From Pseudomonadota bacterium (lineage in GTDB: Bacteria; Pseudomonadota; Alphaproteobacteria; Acetobacterales; Acetobacteraceae), in contig JAJYFW010000156.1 in NCBI GenBank assembly GCA_021785335.1, positions 1-5,430 on the forward strand: 5,430 bases of DNA, in the 5' to 3' direction. The translations under genes and the position numbers were made by a program. The notes under the pieces are model-generated. The model was not told the DNA's origin. It ran no database searches and saw nothing but the letters and a program-made list of their open reading frames with translations. Positions 1 to 5,279 of the stretch are shown here, piece after piece. The stretch's first letter is position 1. Each line of letters opens with the position of its first letter.

Positions 1-955
1 CGGCGCTGACGCGATCGACGACCTGCTGGATCGGCGGCTTGGCCGCCTGCGCGTCCTCCACCAGGCGGACGATGCGCGCGAGCATGGTCTCGCCGGCGAG
101 CGTCGTCGTTTCGACCTCAAGACGTCCGGTGCCGTTGAGCGAACCGGCGACGACGCGCAGGCCCGGCGCCTTCGGCACGGCGCGGCTCTCGCCGGTGAGC
201 AGGCTTTCGTCCGCCTCGCTCTCGCCCGCGCGCACGATGCCGTCCACCGGGATGCGCTCGCCAGGCGGCACGGCGATGCGCTCGCCGACGCGCAGGGAGG
301 CGATCGGCACCTGCGTCTCCACGCCGTCGGCGAGGCGCCAGGCGGTCGCGGGGCGCAGGGCCTCCAGCGCGCGCAAGGCCTCGCCGGTGCGGCGGCGGGC
401 GCGCGCCTCCAGCGCCTTGCCCAGGCGCACCAGCACGATCACCATCGCGGCGGATTCGAAGTAGCGCGGCCCGCCCGCCCAGAGATCCCAGAGGCTGAGC
501 AGGTAGGCGGCCCAGGTGCCGAGCGAGACCAGCACGTCCATGTTCGGCGCGCGTGCGCGCAGGGCGGCGACGGCGCCGCGGTGGAAGCGCCAGCCAACGA
601 CCAGCTGCACCGGGGTGGCCAGCGCCAGTTCCACCCAGCCGGGCAGGTGCATCCCCGCCATGTGGCCGAGCAGCGGCAGGGTGAGCACGGCGCCGAGGCC
701 GAGCAGCCGCCATTCCCACGGGTCGGCCTTCGGCGCGGCCTCGAGCGGTGCGGCGCCATAGCCGGCCCGGGCGACGGCGGCGATCACCGCTTCCTCGTCG
801 GCGCCGGCCAGTGTCACGCGGGCGCGCTCGGTGGCGAGGTTGACCGAGGCCGCCGCGACGCCCGGCGTGCGCTTGAGCGCGCGTTCGACCCGGTTGGCGC
901 AGGCCGCGCAGGTCATGCCGGTGATCGCGAGGTCGATGGTGTTGCCGCCGTCCAT
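1..955 (-). CDS. copA: Copper-exporting P1B-type ATPase, N-terminal 318 residues (partial, runs off left edge)
   Basis: This is an inner-membrane pump that exports Cu(I) from the cytoplasm using ATP. Reading leftward from the ATG at 955, the protein opens with a heavy-metal-associated domain (about residues 5-70) carrying the copper motif GMTCAAC (13-19, Cys16 and Cys19). Hydrophobic helices follow at about 82-103, 107-123, 140-158 and 165-180. The actuator domain comes next with its TGES phosphatase loop (254-257). The visible part ends just after the QAAKPPIQ segment that precedes the third core helix. The CPC ion site, DKTGT phosphorylation site and nucleotide domain would lie left of the window, so Cu(I) rather than Ag or another metal is inferred from the family and from the CueR-type promoter. 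No in-frame start exists closer upstream, and there is no good Shine-Dalgarno sequence before this ATG. It is divergent from the dehydrogenase gene at 1032. Confidence 0.94.
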   Translation of the reverse strand, partial: MDGGNTIDLAITGMTCAACANRVERALKRTPGVAAASVNLATERARVTLAGADEEAVIAAVARAGYGAAPLEAAPKADPWEWRLLGLGAVLTLPLLGHMAGMHLPGWVELALATPVQLVVGWRFHRGAVAALRARAPNMDVLVSLGTWAAYLLSLWDLWAGGPRYFESAAMVIVLVRLGKALEARARRRTGEALRALEALRPATAWRLADGVETQVPIASLRVGERIAVPPGERIPVDGIVRAGESEADESLLTGESRAVPKAPGLRVVAGSLNGTGRLEVETTTLAGETMLARIVRLVEDAQAAKPPIQQVVDRVSA

Positions 956-961
956 GAGGAT

Positions 962-992
962 CGAGATGGGCTTCCCATAATAGGAAGGTCAA
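962..992 (-). promoter_or_regulatory. CueR/MerR-type copper-responsive promoter of copA
   Basis: On the minus strand, TTGACC (992-987) forms a -35 box. It overlaps the dyad ACCTTCC-TATTATG-GGAAGCC (989-969), which matches the known CueR operator pattern ACCTTCC-N7-GGAAGGT at 13 of 14 arm positions. A -10-like ATCTCG sits 19 bp after the -35 (967-962). This long spacer is what MerR-family activators require. The predicted start of transcription, about 7 bp further, falls at about 955, on the A of the copA ATG. No regulator gene is visible in the window. CueR control is inferred from the site; the dyad itself is read directly. Confidence 0.75.
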
Positions 993-1031
993 GGCCGGTT
1001 GACGAACCCTGATGCGACGCGAGGATGCGGC

Positions 1032-2105
1032 ATGGATGAATTTCGCATCGCGGTGCTGCCGGGGGACGGGATCGGCGGGGAGGTGATGGCGCCGACCTTG
1101 GCGTTGCTGCGCGCGGCCTGCGGGCGTGTGCGCGTGGCGTTGGCGCTGGAAGAGCACCCCGCCGGGGCGGCGTGCTACCGCGCCACGGGCGAAGCGCTGC
1201 CGGCGGCCACCATGGCGGCGTGCCGGGCGGCCGACGCAATCCTGCTCGGCGCCATGGGTGACCCCGCCGTCCGCTATCCCGACGGGACGGAAATCTCGCC
1301 GCAACTCGATCTGCGGGCGGAGCTTGGGCTCTATGCCGGGGTGCGGCCCGCGCGCGCGATCCCGGGCCTGCCGATCCCGCTGGCCGATCCCCGCGCGGCC
1401 TCGCTCGATCTCGTGCTGCTGCGCGAATCCACCGAGGGCCTGTTCGCCGAGCGCAAGCTGGGGCGGGTGGAGAACGACGCGCGGGCGATCGACCGGCTGG
1501 TGATCACGCGTGCCACCAGCGAGCGGCTCTTCGAGGTGGCGTTCCGCATCGCCGGGGCGCGGCGGGCGCGCGGCCTGCCGGGGCGCGTCGCCTGCGTCGA
1601 CAAGGCGAACGTGCTGACCTCCATGGCGTTCTTCCGCCGCGTGTTCCTGGAGGTGGCGGCGCGGTTCCCGGCGATCGAGGCGGAATGCGTCTATGTCGAC
1701 GCGGCGGCGCTGGACCTGGTGCGCCGGCCGTGGCGCTTCGACGTGATGGTGACGGAGAACATGTTCGGCGACATCCTCTCCGACCTCGCGGCGGGGCTGA
1801 TCGGCGGCATGGGGTTCGCGCCCTCCGCCGACATCGGCGACGCGCACGCGGTGTTCCAGCCCTGCCACGGCAGCGCGCCGGATATCGCGGGCAAGGGCCT
1901 GGCGAACCCGACAGCGACGATCCTGTCCGCGGCGATGATGCTGGAGTGGCTGGCAGAGCGGCACGCGGCGCCGCGCTGCGCGGAGGCGGCGGGCATGCTG
2001 CGCGCGGCGGTGGACAAGGCCTTCACCGCAGGACTCCGGCCGCGCGACGCCGGTGGCACGGCGGGCACGCGGGAGGTGGCGGATTCCGTCCTGGCCGCGC
2101 TCTGA
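1032..2105 (+). CDS. NAD-dependent isocitrate/isopropylmalate dehydrogenase family protein, substrate uncertain
   Basis: This 357-residue beta-decarboxylating dehydrogenase has the usual family length. It shows LPGDGIGGEV (9-18), substrate arginines Arg95, Arg105 and Arg131, VDKANVL with Lys191, Asp223, the metal-binding Asp247 and Asp251 in ENMFGDILSD, and HGSAPDIAGKG (279-289). Asp284-Ile285 in that last motif is the NAD-type pair; NADP isocitrate dehydrogenases have Lys-Tyr there. The substrate loop reads RESTEGLF (131-138), unlike RELTGG of LeuB and closer to RENTEGLY of homoisocitrate/isocitrate types. The general-acid tyrosine of the family is Phe138 here (codon TTC, 1443-1445). 3-Isopropylmalate, (homo)isocitrate, tartrate or malate remain possible substrates. 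The ATG at 1032 was chosen because GAGG at 1021-1024 is well spaced before it and LPGDGIG then starts at residue 9; an in-frame TTG lies at 999. The stop directly abuts the next gene. Confidence 0.9.
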   Translation: MDEFRIAVLPGDGIGGEVMAPTLALLRAACGRVRVALALEEHPAGAACYRATGEALPAATMAACRAADAILLGAMGDPAVRYPDGTEISPQLDLRAELGLYAGVRPARAIPGLPIPLADPRAASLDLVLLRESTEGLFAERKLGRVENDARAIDRLVITRATSERLFEVAFRIAGARRARGLPGRVACVDKANVLTSMAFFRRVFLEVAARFPAIEAECVYVDAAALDLVRRPWRFDVMVTENMFGDILSDLAAGLIGGMGFAPSADIGDAHAVFQPCHGSAPDIAGKGLANPTATILSAAMMLEWLAERHAAPRCAEAAGMLRAAVDKAFTAGLRPRDAGGTAGTREVADSVLAAL

Positions 2106-2318
2106 GTGTTCACGCCGCTCACCTGGTTCGGGCTGTTCGCGGTTACGGCGATGCTGGTCTGCTACGCGTTCGAGCGGCGCAGCAGCTGGTTCGTGCTGGG
2201 CTTCGCCGGCGCGTGTGCGCTCGGCTCGGTCTACGGGTTCCTGCAGGGGGCATGGCCGTTCGGGCTGGTGGAGGCGATCTGGTCGCTGGTCGCGCTGCGG
2301 CGGTGGTCGAGGGGTTGA
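2106..2318 (+). CDS. Small membrane protein, 70 residues, function unknown
   Basis: The GTG start is immediately after the TGA of the dehydrogenase gene with no spacing, and there is no clear Shine-Dalgarno sequence, so translation is probably coupled to the upstream gene. Two hydrophobic helices are evident (about 5-22 and 28-46), separated by a short polar loop FERRSS. A third amphipathic to hydrophobic stretch (49-64) ends in a basic tail RRWSRG. Cys19 and Cys37 lie inside the helices. The segment YGFLQGAWPFGLVEAIW looks like a small membrane protein type I believe recurs in Proteobacteria, but I cannot name a function. Its TGA stop (2316-2318) lies within the -35 box of the copZ promoter, so transcription of copZ starts at the end of this gene. 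Confidence 0.72.
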   Translation: MFTPLTWFGLFAVTAMLVCYAFERRSSWFVLGFAGACALGSVYGFLQGAWPFGLVEAIWSLVALRRWSRG

Positions 2319-2346
2319 CCTTGCCACGATGGGAAGGCCCATCTGG
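2315..2346 (+). promoter_or_regulatory. CueR/MerR-type copper-responsive promoter of copZ
   Basis: TTGACC at 2315-2320 overlaps the dyad ACCTTGC-CACGATG-GGAAGGC (2318-2338). The arm layout and 7-bp centre match the CueR consensus ACCTTCC-N7-GGAAGGT, with one mismatch in each arm. A weak -10-like ATCTGG (2341-2346) follows at a 20-bp spacing, or CATCTG at 19 bp. The site resembles the copA promoter on the opposite strand, including the downstream CCCATCT. The dyad is directly visible; regulation by CueR or a homologue is inferred. Confidence 0.7.
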
Positions 2347-2361
2347 GGCATGGAGGTAGAA

Positions 2362-2556
2362 ATGCTGACACTCAACGTTCCCGACATGAGCTGCTCGCAT
2401 TGCGAGCGCGCGGTGAAGGAGGCGGTGGCGACGGTGGCGCCGGCGGCGCGCGTGACCGTGGATCTGCCCACGCATCGCGTGACGGTGGAGGGTGCGGAGG
2501 CGGCGCCGGTGATCGCGGCGCTGGAAGAGGCGGGGTATCCGGCGACGCCGGCCTGA
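2362..2556 (+). CDS. copZ: Copper chaperone, heavy-metal-associated domain protein
   Basis: This 64-residue protein is a single heavy-metal-associated domain of standard length. It would carry Cu(I) in the cytoplasm to the copA pump or its regulator. The metal motif DMSCSHC lies at residues 8-14 with Cys11 and Cys14. The remainder follows the beta-alpha-beta-beta-alpha-beta pattern, ending in ALEEAGYPATPA. The Ser-His between the cysteines is typical of free chaperones, whereas the copA domain has Ala-Ala. The ATG at 2362 was chosen because GGAGGT (2352-2357) is 4 bases before it; an in-frame ATG at 2350 would add four residues but overlaps that ribosome site. A CueR-type promoter precedes it directly. 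The metal could be another soft ion, but the promoter and nearby copA favour copper. Confidence 0.9.
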   Translation: MLTLNVPDMSCSHCERAVKEAVATVAPAARVTVDLPTHRVTVEGAEAAPVIAALEEAGYPATPA

Positions 2557-2578
2557 CCTGCGCCCCGCCTGACCTGCG
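2551..2578 (+). repeat. Short direct repeat at the copZ stop
   Basis: GCCTGACCTGCG occurs exactly at 2551-2562 and again at 2567-2578, separated by CCCC, giving a 16-bp period. The first copy contains the copZ stop codon. It may be a local duplication by replication slippage, and no function can be read from it. Confidence 0.5.
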
Positions 2579-2607
2579 ACCGGCCTCACCCGCGGGCGGC
2601 CTTGCGT

Positions 2608-2627
2608 GGTGCGCCTGCGGGCGCCCA
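2608..2627 (+). other. Hairpin just before the ThiF/MoeB-like start
   Basis: GG-T-GCGCC (2608-2615) can pair with GGCGC-C-CC (2620-2627) around a TGCG loop, with a single T/C mismatch. No T-run follows, so it is not a standard terminator. It ends one base before the ATG at 2629 and occupies the place where a ribosome site would be expected. It could affect translation or simply reflect the high GC content. Confidence 0.35.
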
Positions 2628-2637
2628 TATGCCGGCG

Positions 2638-3450
2638 ATGGACCTGGATTTTTCAGAGGACGAGATACGGCGATACGCGCGCCACATCCTGCTCGCCGAG
2701 GTCGGCGGCACGGGGCAGGCGAAGCTGCGCGCCGCACGTGTCCTGATCGCGGGCGCCGGCGGGCTCGGCTCGCCGCTGCTGCTCTATCTCGCGGCCGCCG
2801 GGGTGGGGACGATCGGTCTCGTCGACGACGACGCGGTGGAACTCTCCAACCTGCAACGGCAGGTGGCGCACGGGACGGCGGATCTCGGCAGGCCGAAGGT
2901 GGAATCGGCGGCGGCGGCGGCGCGGCGGATCAACCCGCTGGTGGAGGTGCGGCCGGTGCGCGCGCGCATCGGGCCCGGCAACGTGCTCGACCTCATCCGC
3001 GACTACGACATCGTCTGCGACGGGACGGATAACTTCGACACGCGGTTCCTGCTTTCGGATGCGTGTGTGCTCGCCGGTAAAACGCTCGTGTCCGCCGCGG
3101 TGCTGCGCTTCGAGGGGCAGCTCGGCGTGTTCCGGCCGCATGCCGACGGGCCCTGCTACCGCTGCCTGCATCCCGCGCCGCCACCGCCGGGCCTGGTGCC
3201 GAGTTGCGGCGAGGCCGGCGTGCTCGGGGCCGTCACCGGCGTCATGGGCACGCTGCAGGCAACCGAGGTGCTGAAGGAGATCATGGGCATCGGCGAGACG
3301 CTTTCCGGGCGGCTGCTGATCTGGGACGCGCTGGCGACGCGCATGCGCACCATCGGCGTGCCCCGCGACCCCGAGTGCCCGTCCTGCGGCGCGCACGGCT
3401 ATCGCGACCTTTCGCACCACGTGGAGCCGGCACCTGTCTGCGCCGCATGA
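2638..3450 (+). CDS. ThiF/MoeB/HesA-family E1-like adenylyltransferase
   Basis: Family members adenylate the C-terminal glycine of a ubiquitin-like sulfur carrier (ThiS, MoaD or similar) so that it can accept sulfur. The 270-residue protein has the ATP-binding GAGGLGSP (39-46), Asp63-Asp65, NLQRQ with Arg74, Lys87 and CDGTDNF with Asp131. A zinc site is formed by CYRC (173-176) and CPSC (247-250). Cys190 in PSCGEAGVLG matches the position of the conserved crossover-loop cysteine of ThiF/MOCS3 proteins. No C-terminal rhodanese domain is present. MoeB and ThiF roles cannot be separated, and no carrier gene is visible. The start is uncertain: ATG 2638 gives the usual MDLDFSEDEIRRYARHIL opening, while ATG 2629 adds three residues and TTG 2602 adds twelve; none has a strong ribosome site. 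A DsrE-family gene follows closely, supporting a sulfur-transfer role. Confidence 0.92.
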   Translation: MDLDFSEDEIRRYARHILLAEVGGTGQAKLRAARVLIAGAGGLGSPLLLYLAAAGVGTIGLVDDDAVELSNLQRQVAHGTADLGRPKVESAAAAARRINPLVEVRPVRARIGPGNVLDLIRDYDIVCDGTDNFDTRFLLSDACVLAGKTLVSAAVLRFEGQLGVFRPHADGPCYRCLHPAPPPPGLVPSCGEAGVLGAVTGVMGTLQATEVLKEIMGIGETLSGRLLIWDALATRMRTIGVPRDPECPSCGAHGYRDLSHHVEPAPVCAA

Positions 3451-3463
3451 CCCCCTCGGCATC

Positions 3464-3814
3464 GTGCTGCTTTCGGCGAACTCGTCGCGCGTCCACGCGG
3501 CGCTGATGCTGGCGACGACCGCCGCCTCGCTCGGCCGCGCGGTGGTGGTCTTCGCGACTGATGCGGGCGTGACGGCCTTGCTGGCCGACGGGGCGGCCGG
3601 GCAGGAAGTGGTGGAGGAGGCGCGGCGGCGCTCGCTCGGGGTCGTGACATTCGCGGAGCTGCGGGCGGCGGCGGCGGAACTGGGAGTGCGGATGATCGCC
3701 TGCGAGACGGCGCTGCGCCTCGCGGGGATCGCGGCGTGGCGTCTTGCGCCCGGGGTCGAGGTTGCGGGGATGACGACACTGCTCGCGGCGGCGGGCGAGA
3801 TCGTTTCCTTTTGA
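3464..3814 (+). CDS. DsrE-family (TusD/DsrE-like) sulfur-relay protein
   Basis: The product is a small soluble alpha/beta protein of the DsrE/DsrF/TusD type, whose members oligomerise and carry persulfide sulfur on a cysteine. Visible features from the GTG at 3464 are an opening strand LLSAN, a helix with VHAALMLATTAASLG, the strand AVVVFATDAGV, then VRMIACETALRLAG with Cys80, the likely sulfur-bearing residue, and the closing strand GVEVAGMTTLL. Cys80 is the only cysteine. The length of 116 residues is normal for the family. GTG 3464 is the first canonical start but has no ribosome site and cuts into the first strand. The frame stays open upstream, and CTG 3434 has GGAG at 3423-3426 seven bases before it. 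Using CTG would restore SAPHDPLGIVLL and overlap the ThiF-like gene by 17 bases. Adjacency suggests joint work with the E1-like enzyme. Confidence 0.8.
   Translation: MLLSANSSRVHAALMLATTAASLGRAVVVFATDAGVTALLADGAAGQEVVEEARRRSLGVVTFAELRAAAAELGVRMIACETALRLAGIAAWRLAPGVEVAGMTTLLAAAGEIVSF
3782..3812 (+). terminator. Weak intrinsic-terminator-like hairpin at the end of the DsrE-like gene
   Basis: CTCGC (3782-3786) can pair with GCGAG (3795-3799) around an 8-base loop. A T-rich stretch, CGTTTCCTTTT, follows at 3802-3812. The stem is short, the T-run is interrupted, and the element lies within the coding sequence, so it is only a candidate. It would end the ThiF-like/DsrE-like unit before the SH3 gene. 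Confidence 0.28.
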
Positions 3815-3824
3815 GGGCCGATGC

Positions 3825-3853
3825 TTGACCCGCTCTCGGGCGTGACTTGTAGA
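3825..3853 (+). promoter_or_regulatory. Weak sigma70-like promoter candidate before the SH3 gene
   Basis: TTGACC (3825-3830) is followed after 17 bp by TGTAGA (3848-3853), which matches the TATAAT consensus at only three positions. A perfect 12-bp inverted repeat, CCCG-CTCT-CGGG (3829-3840), lies just inside the spacer and could be an operator or chance. The implied start of transcription (about 3860) would leave out the ribosome site at 3853-3857, which argues against this exact placement. Confidence 0.25.
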
Positions 3854-3862
3854 GAGGCGCCG

Positions 3863-4603
3863 ATGCGTTGGGGCTGGTCGTTCGGGCCCGTGCTCGGGTT
3901 CATCTTGGTGCTCGCCGCGGGCACGGCGCGCGCCGCGGCGCCGCCGATCCCGCCGGCGTTTCTGCATGTGCCCGCCGCGCCCGCGCCGGCTGCGCACGCG
4001 TCCTCGCAACTCGGGGTCTCGCACCCGGCCACGGCTCCGGCCGCGCACAGCCAAGCGCCGTTGCCGCTGCCGCCACCGCCGCCGGGCGCGACGGCGCAGG
4101 CCAGCCCGCCTCCGGCCGCGACCCCACCGGCCGCGAAGCCCGTGGCCGCCGCGGTGCCCGAGAAGCCTGAGCCGGCGCCGATGCCGAAGCTGGTATTCAA
4201 GCCGTACTGGGAGACGCTGAATTCGTCCGACGTTTATCTGCGGCAGGGACCGGGTTTCCAGTACCCGATCCGCTGGGTCTACCACCGTCGCGGCATGCCG
4301 GTGAAAGTGCTGCGCAAGTTCGATGTCTGGCGCCTGGTGGTGGACCCTGCGGGCGACCGCGGCTGGATCCACGAGATCCTGCTGTCAGGGGTGCGCGGCT
4401 TCATGGTGACGGCGAAGAGCGTGCTGCTGCGCGCCCGCCCCTCCGGTACCGCGCGGGCGGTGGCGATGGTGGAGCACGGCGTGGTCGGCAAGTTGCGCGC
4501 CTGCCCGCCTGGTCCCTGGTGCCGCGTGATCGCCGGCGGGCATGACGGCTGGGTGCCGCGCAGCGCCATTTTCGGCGTCGACCCGAACGAGGTGGTGAAG
4601 TAG
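3863..4603 (+). CDS. Secreted protein with two bacterial SH3 repeats
   Basis: This 246-residue exported protein probably acts in the periplasm or at the cell envelope. Residues 1-24 form a signal peptide: Met-Arg, a hydrophobic core FGPVLGFILVLAAG, and an Ala-Arg-Ala cleavage site. Residues 25-108 are a disordered Pro/Ala-rich linker. The C-terminal half holds two SH3-like repeats. The first (about 115-175) has DVYLRQGPGFQYPIRWVY and ends in GWIHEILLSG. The second (about 180-238) has VLLRARPS and ends in GWVPRSAIFG. Cys214 and Cys220 of the second repeat could form a disulfide in the periplasm. This matches the alphaproteobacterial SH3 proteins thought to bind peptidoglycan or peptide ligands; the ligand here is unknown. 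The ATG at 3863 was chosen because AGAGG (3853-3857) precedes it and the signal peptide then begins properly; ATG 3821 would add 14 residues ahead of it. Confidence 0.85.
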   Translation: MRWGWSFGPVLGFILVLAAGTARAAAPPIPPAFLHVPAAPAPAAHASSQLGVSHPATAPAAHSQAPLPLPPPPPGATAQASPPPAATPPAAKPVAAAVPEKPEPAPMPKLVFKPYWETLNSSDVYLRQGPGFQYPIRWVYHRRGMPVKVLRKFDVWRLVVDPAGDRGWIHEILLSGVRGFMVTAKSVLLRARPSGTARAVAMVEHGVVGKLRACPPGPWCRVIAGGHDGWVPRSAIFGVDPNEVVK

Positions 4604-4659
4604 CCCCCGTAGCGAACGGCCCGTGGCACGGAACGGCGAGCGGCGCTAACCTTGGCGGC

Positions 4660-5001
4660 ATGAGCAACGATGTTTCCGCCGATCCGGCGGCCCGGGTTCC
4701 ACGCGCGATGCACGACCTCGGCGGCGTGCCGCGTTTCCTGTGCGAGGCGGTGGACACCGCGCCGCACGCGCTCGACGACTTCGACCGCGAGGTGGACGCG
4801 ATCCGCCAGATCCTCGGCGCCAAGGGTGTGATGAGCGTGGACGAGCTGCGGCGCGGCATCGAGGCGTTGCCGGAGGACGTCTATCACCGGCTGTCCTATT
4901 ACCGGCGCTGGGTGCGCTCGATCGCGGCGATCCTGATCGAGAAGGGCGTGATCACCGAGGCGGCGCTGCGCGCGCACGCGACTTCGGGGGCCGGACGATG
5001 A
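4660..5001 (+). CDS. Nitrile hydratase beta N-terminal domain / thiocyanate hydrolase beta-like subunit
   Basis: The 113-residue protein matches only the N-terminal helical domain of nitrile hydratase beta subunits. MHDLGG (17-22) is the family opening. SVDELR (59-64) aligns with the SVDEVR segment of Rhodococcus nitrile hydratase, placing Arg64 at the beta-Arg56 position that contacts the oxidised-cysteine metal site. YYRRWVRSIAAILIEKGVIT (80-99) matches the YYERY...VEKGILT segment. The protein stops in the linker between the two beta domains, and the next gene supplies the second domain. This is the architecture of thiocyanate hydrolase, where the beta subunit is the N-terminal half. A 16-residue extension before MHDLGG, reading ARVPRA, also recalls SCNase beta. 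ATG 4660 has only a weak GGCGG before it; ATG 4708 would begin exactly at MHDLGG. The reaction (nitrile or thiocyanate hydration) cannot be decided. Confidence 0.87.
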   Translation: MSNDVSADPAARVPRAMHDLGGVPRFLCEAVDTAPHALDDFDREVDAIRQILGAKGVMSVDELRRGIEALPEDVYHRLSYYRRWVRSIAAILIEKGVITEAALRAHATSGAGR

Positions 5002-5279
5002 CGGCGCAACTGACCCCGGGCACGCGGGTGCGTGTACGGCTCGATTGGCCGGAGACGCGCGGGCCCTGCCATATCCGCACGCCCTATTACGTGCGCGGGC
5101 AGGAGGGTGTGATCCACCGCGCGCTGGGGCGGTTCCGCAACCCGGAGAAGCTCGCCTTCGCGCTGCCGGCGGAGGAGCTTGCGCTCTACCACGTTCGTTT
5201 TGACCTGCGGCGGATCTGGCCCGGGGCGGATGCCGATCTGCTGGTCGAGCTCTTCGAATCCTGGCTGGAGGCGGCATGA
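4998..5279 (+). CDS. Nitrile hydratase beta C-terminal domain / thiocyanate hydrolase alpha-like subunit
   Basis: This 93-residue protein is the SH3-like barrel that forms the C-terminal half of nitrile hydratase beta. PGTRVRVR (7-14) aligns with the VGQRVRVR strand. CHIRTPYYVRGQEGVI (24-39) aligns with GHIRMPAYCRGRVGTI, putting Arg27 at the position of beta-Arg141, the second arginine holding the catalytic metal claw. NPE (48-50), LYHVRFDLRRIW (63-74) and ELFESWLE (84-91) complete the family pattern. It starts with ATG overlapping the stop of the upstream gene (ATGA, 4998-5001), preceded by GGGGG at 4986-4990. It ends with another ATGA overlap with the next gene, so the three ORFs should be translationally coupled and made in matched amounts. 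In SCNase the equivalent is the alpha subunit. Together the two pieces total 206 residues, about the length of an intact nitrile hydratase beta subunit. Confidence 0.9.
   Translation: MTAQLTPGTRVRVRLDWPETRGPCHIRTPYYVRGQEGVIHRALGRFRNPEKLAFALPAEELALYHVRFDLRRIWPGADADLLVELFESWLEAA

Noticed and set aside
999..1031. Upstream TTG start adding 11 residues to the dehydrogenase
   Set aside because: No ribosome site precedes it, whereas ATG 1032 has GAGG at a proper distance and gives the standard family N-terminus.
117..2471. A very long open frame on the minus strand, running through copA in another frame and across the dehydrogenase gene
   Set aside because: It is rich in Arg, Pro and Ala with no recognisable motifs and is the antisense shadow of GC-rich genes; the copA and dehydrogenase frames have clear family motifs.
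2653..4200. Long minus-strand open frame opposite the ThiF-like, DsrE-like and SH3 genes
   Set aside because: Low-complexity Gly/Ala/Arg/Ser composition, no domain, and fully opposite three genes with strong plus-strand evidence.
4604..4659. Search for a terminator or promoter between the SH3 gene and the nitrile hydratase-like operon
   Set aside because: Only a 4-bp stem (CCGT-GGC-ACGG, 4621-4631) without a T-run and no recognisable -35/-10 pair; nothing supportable.
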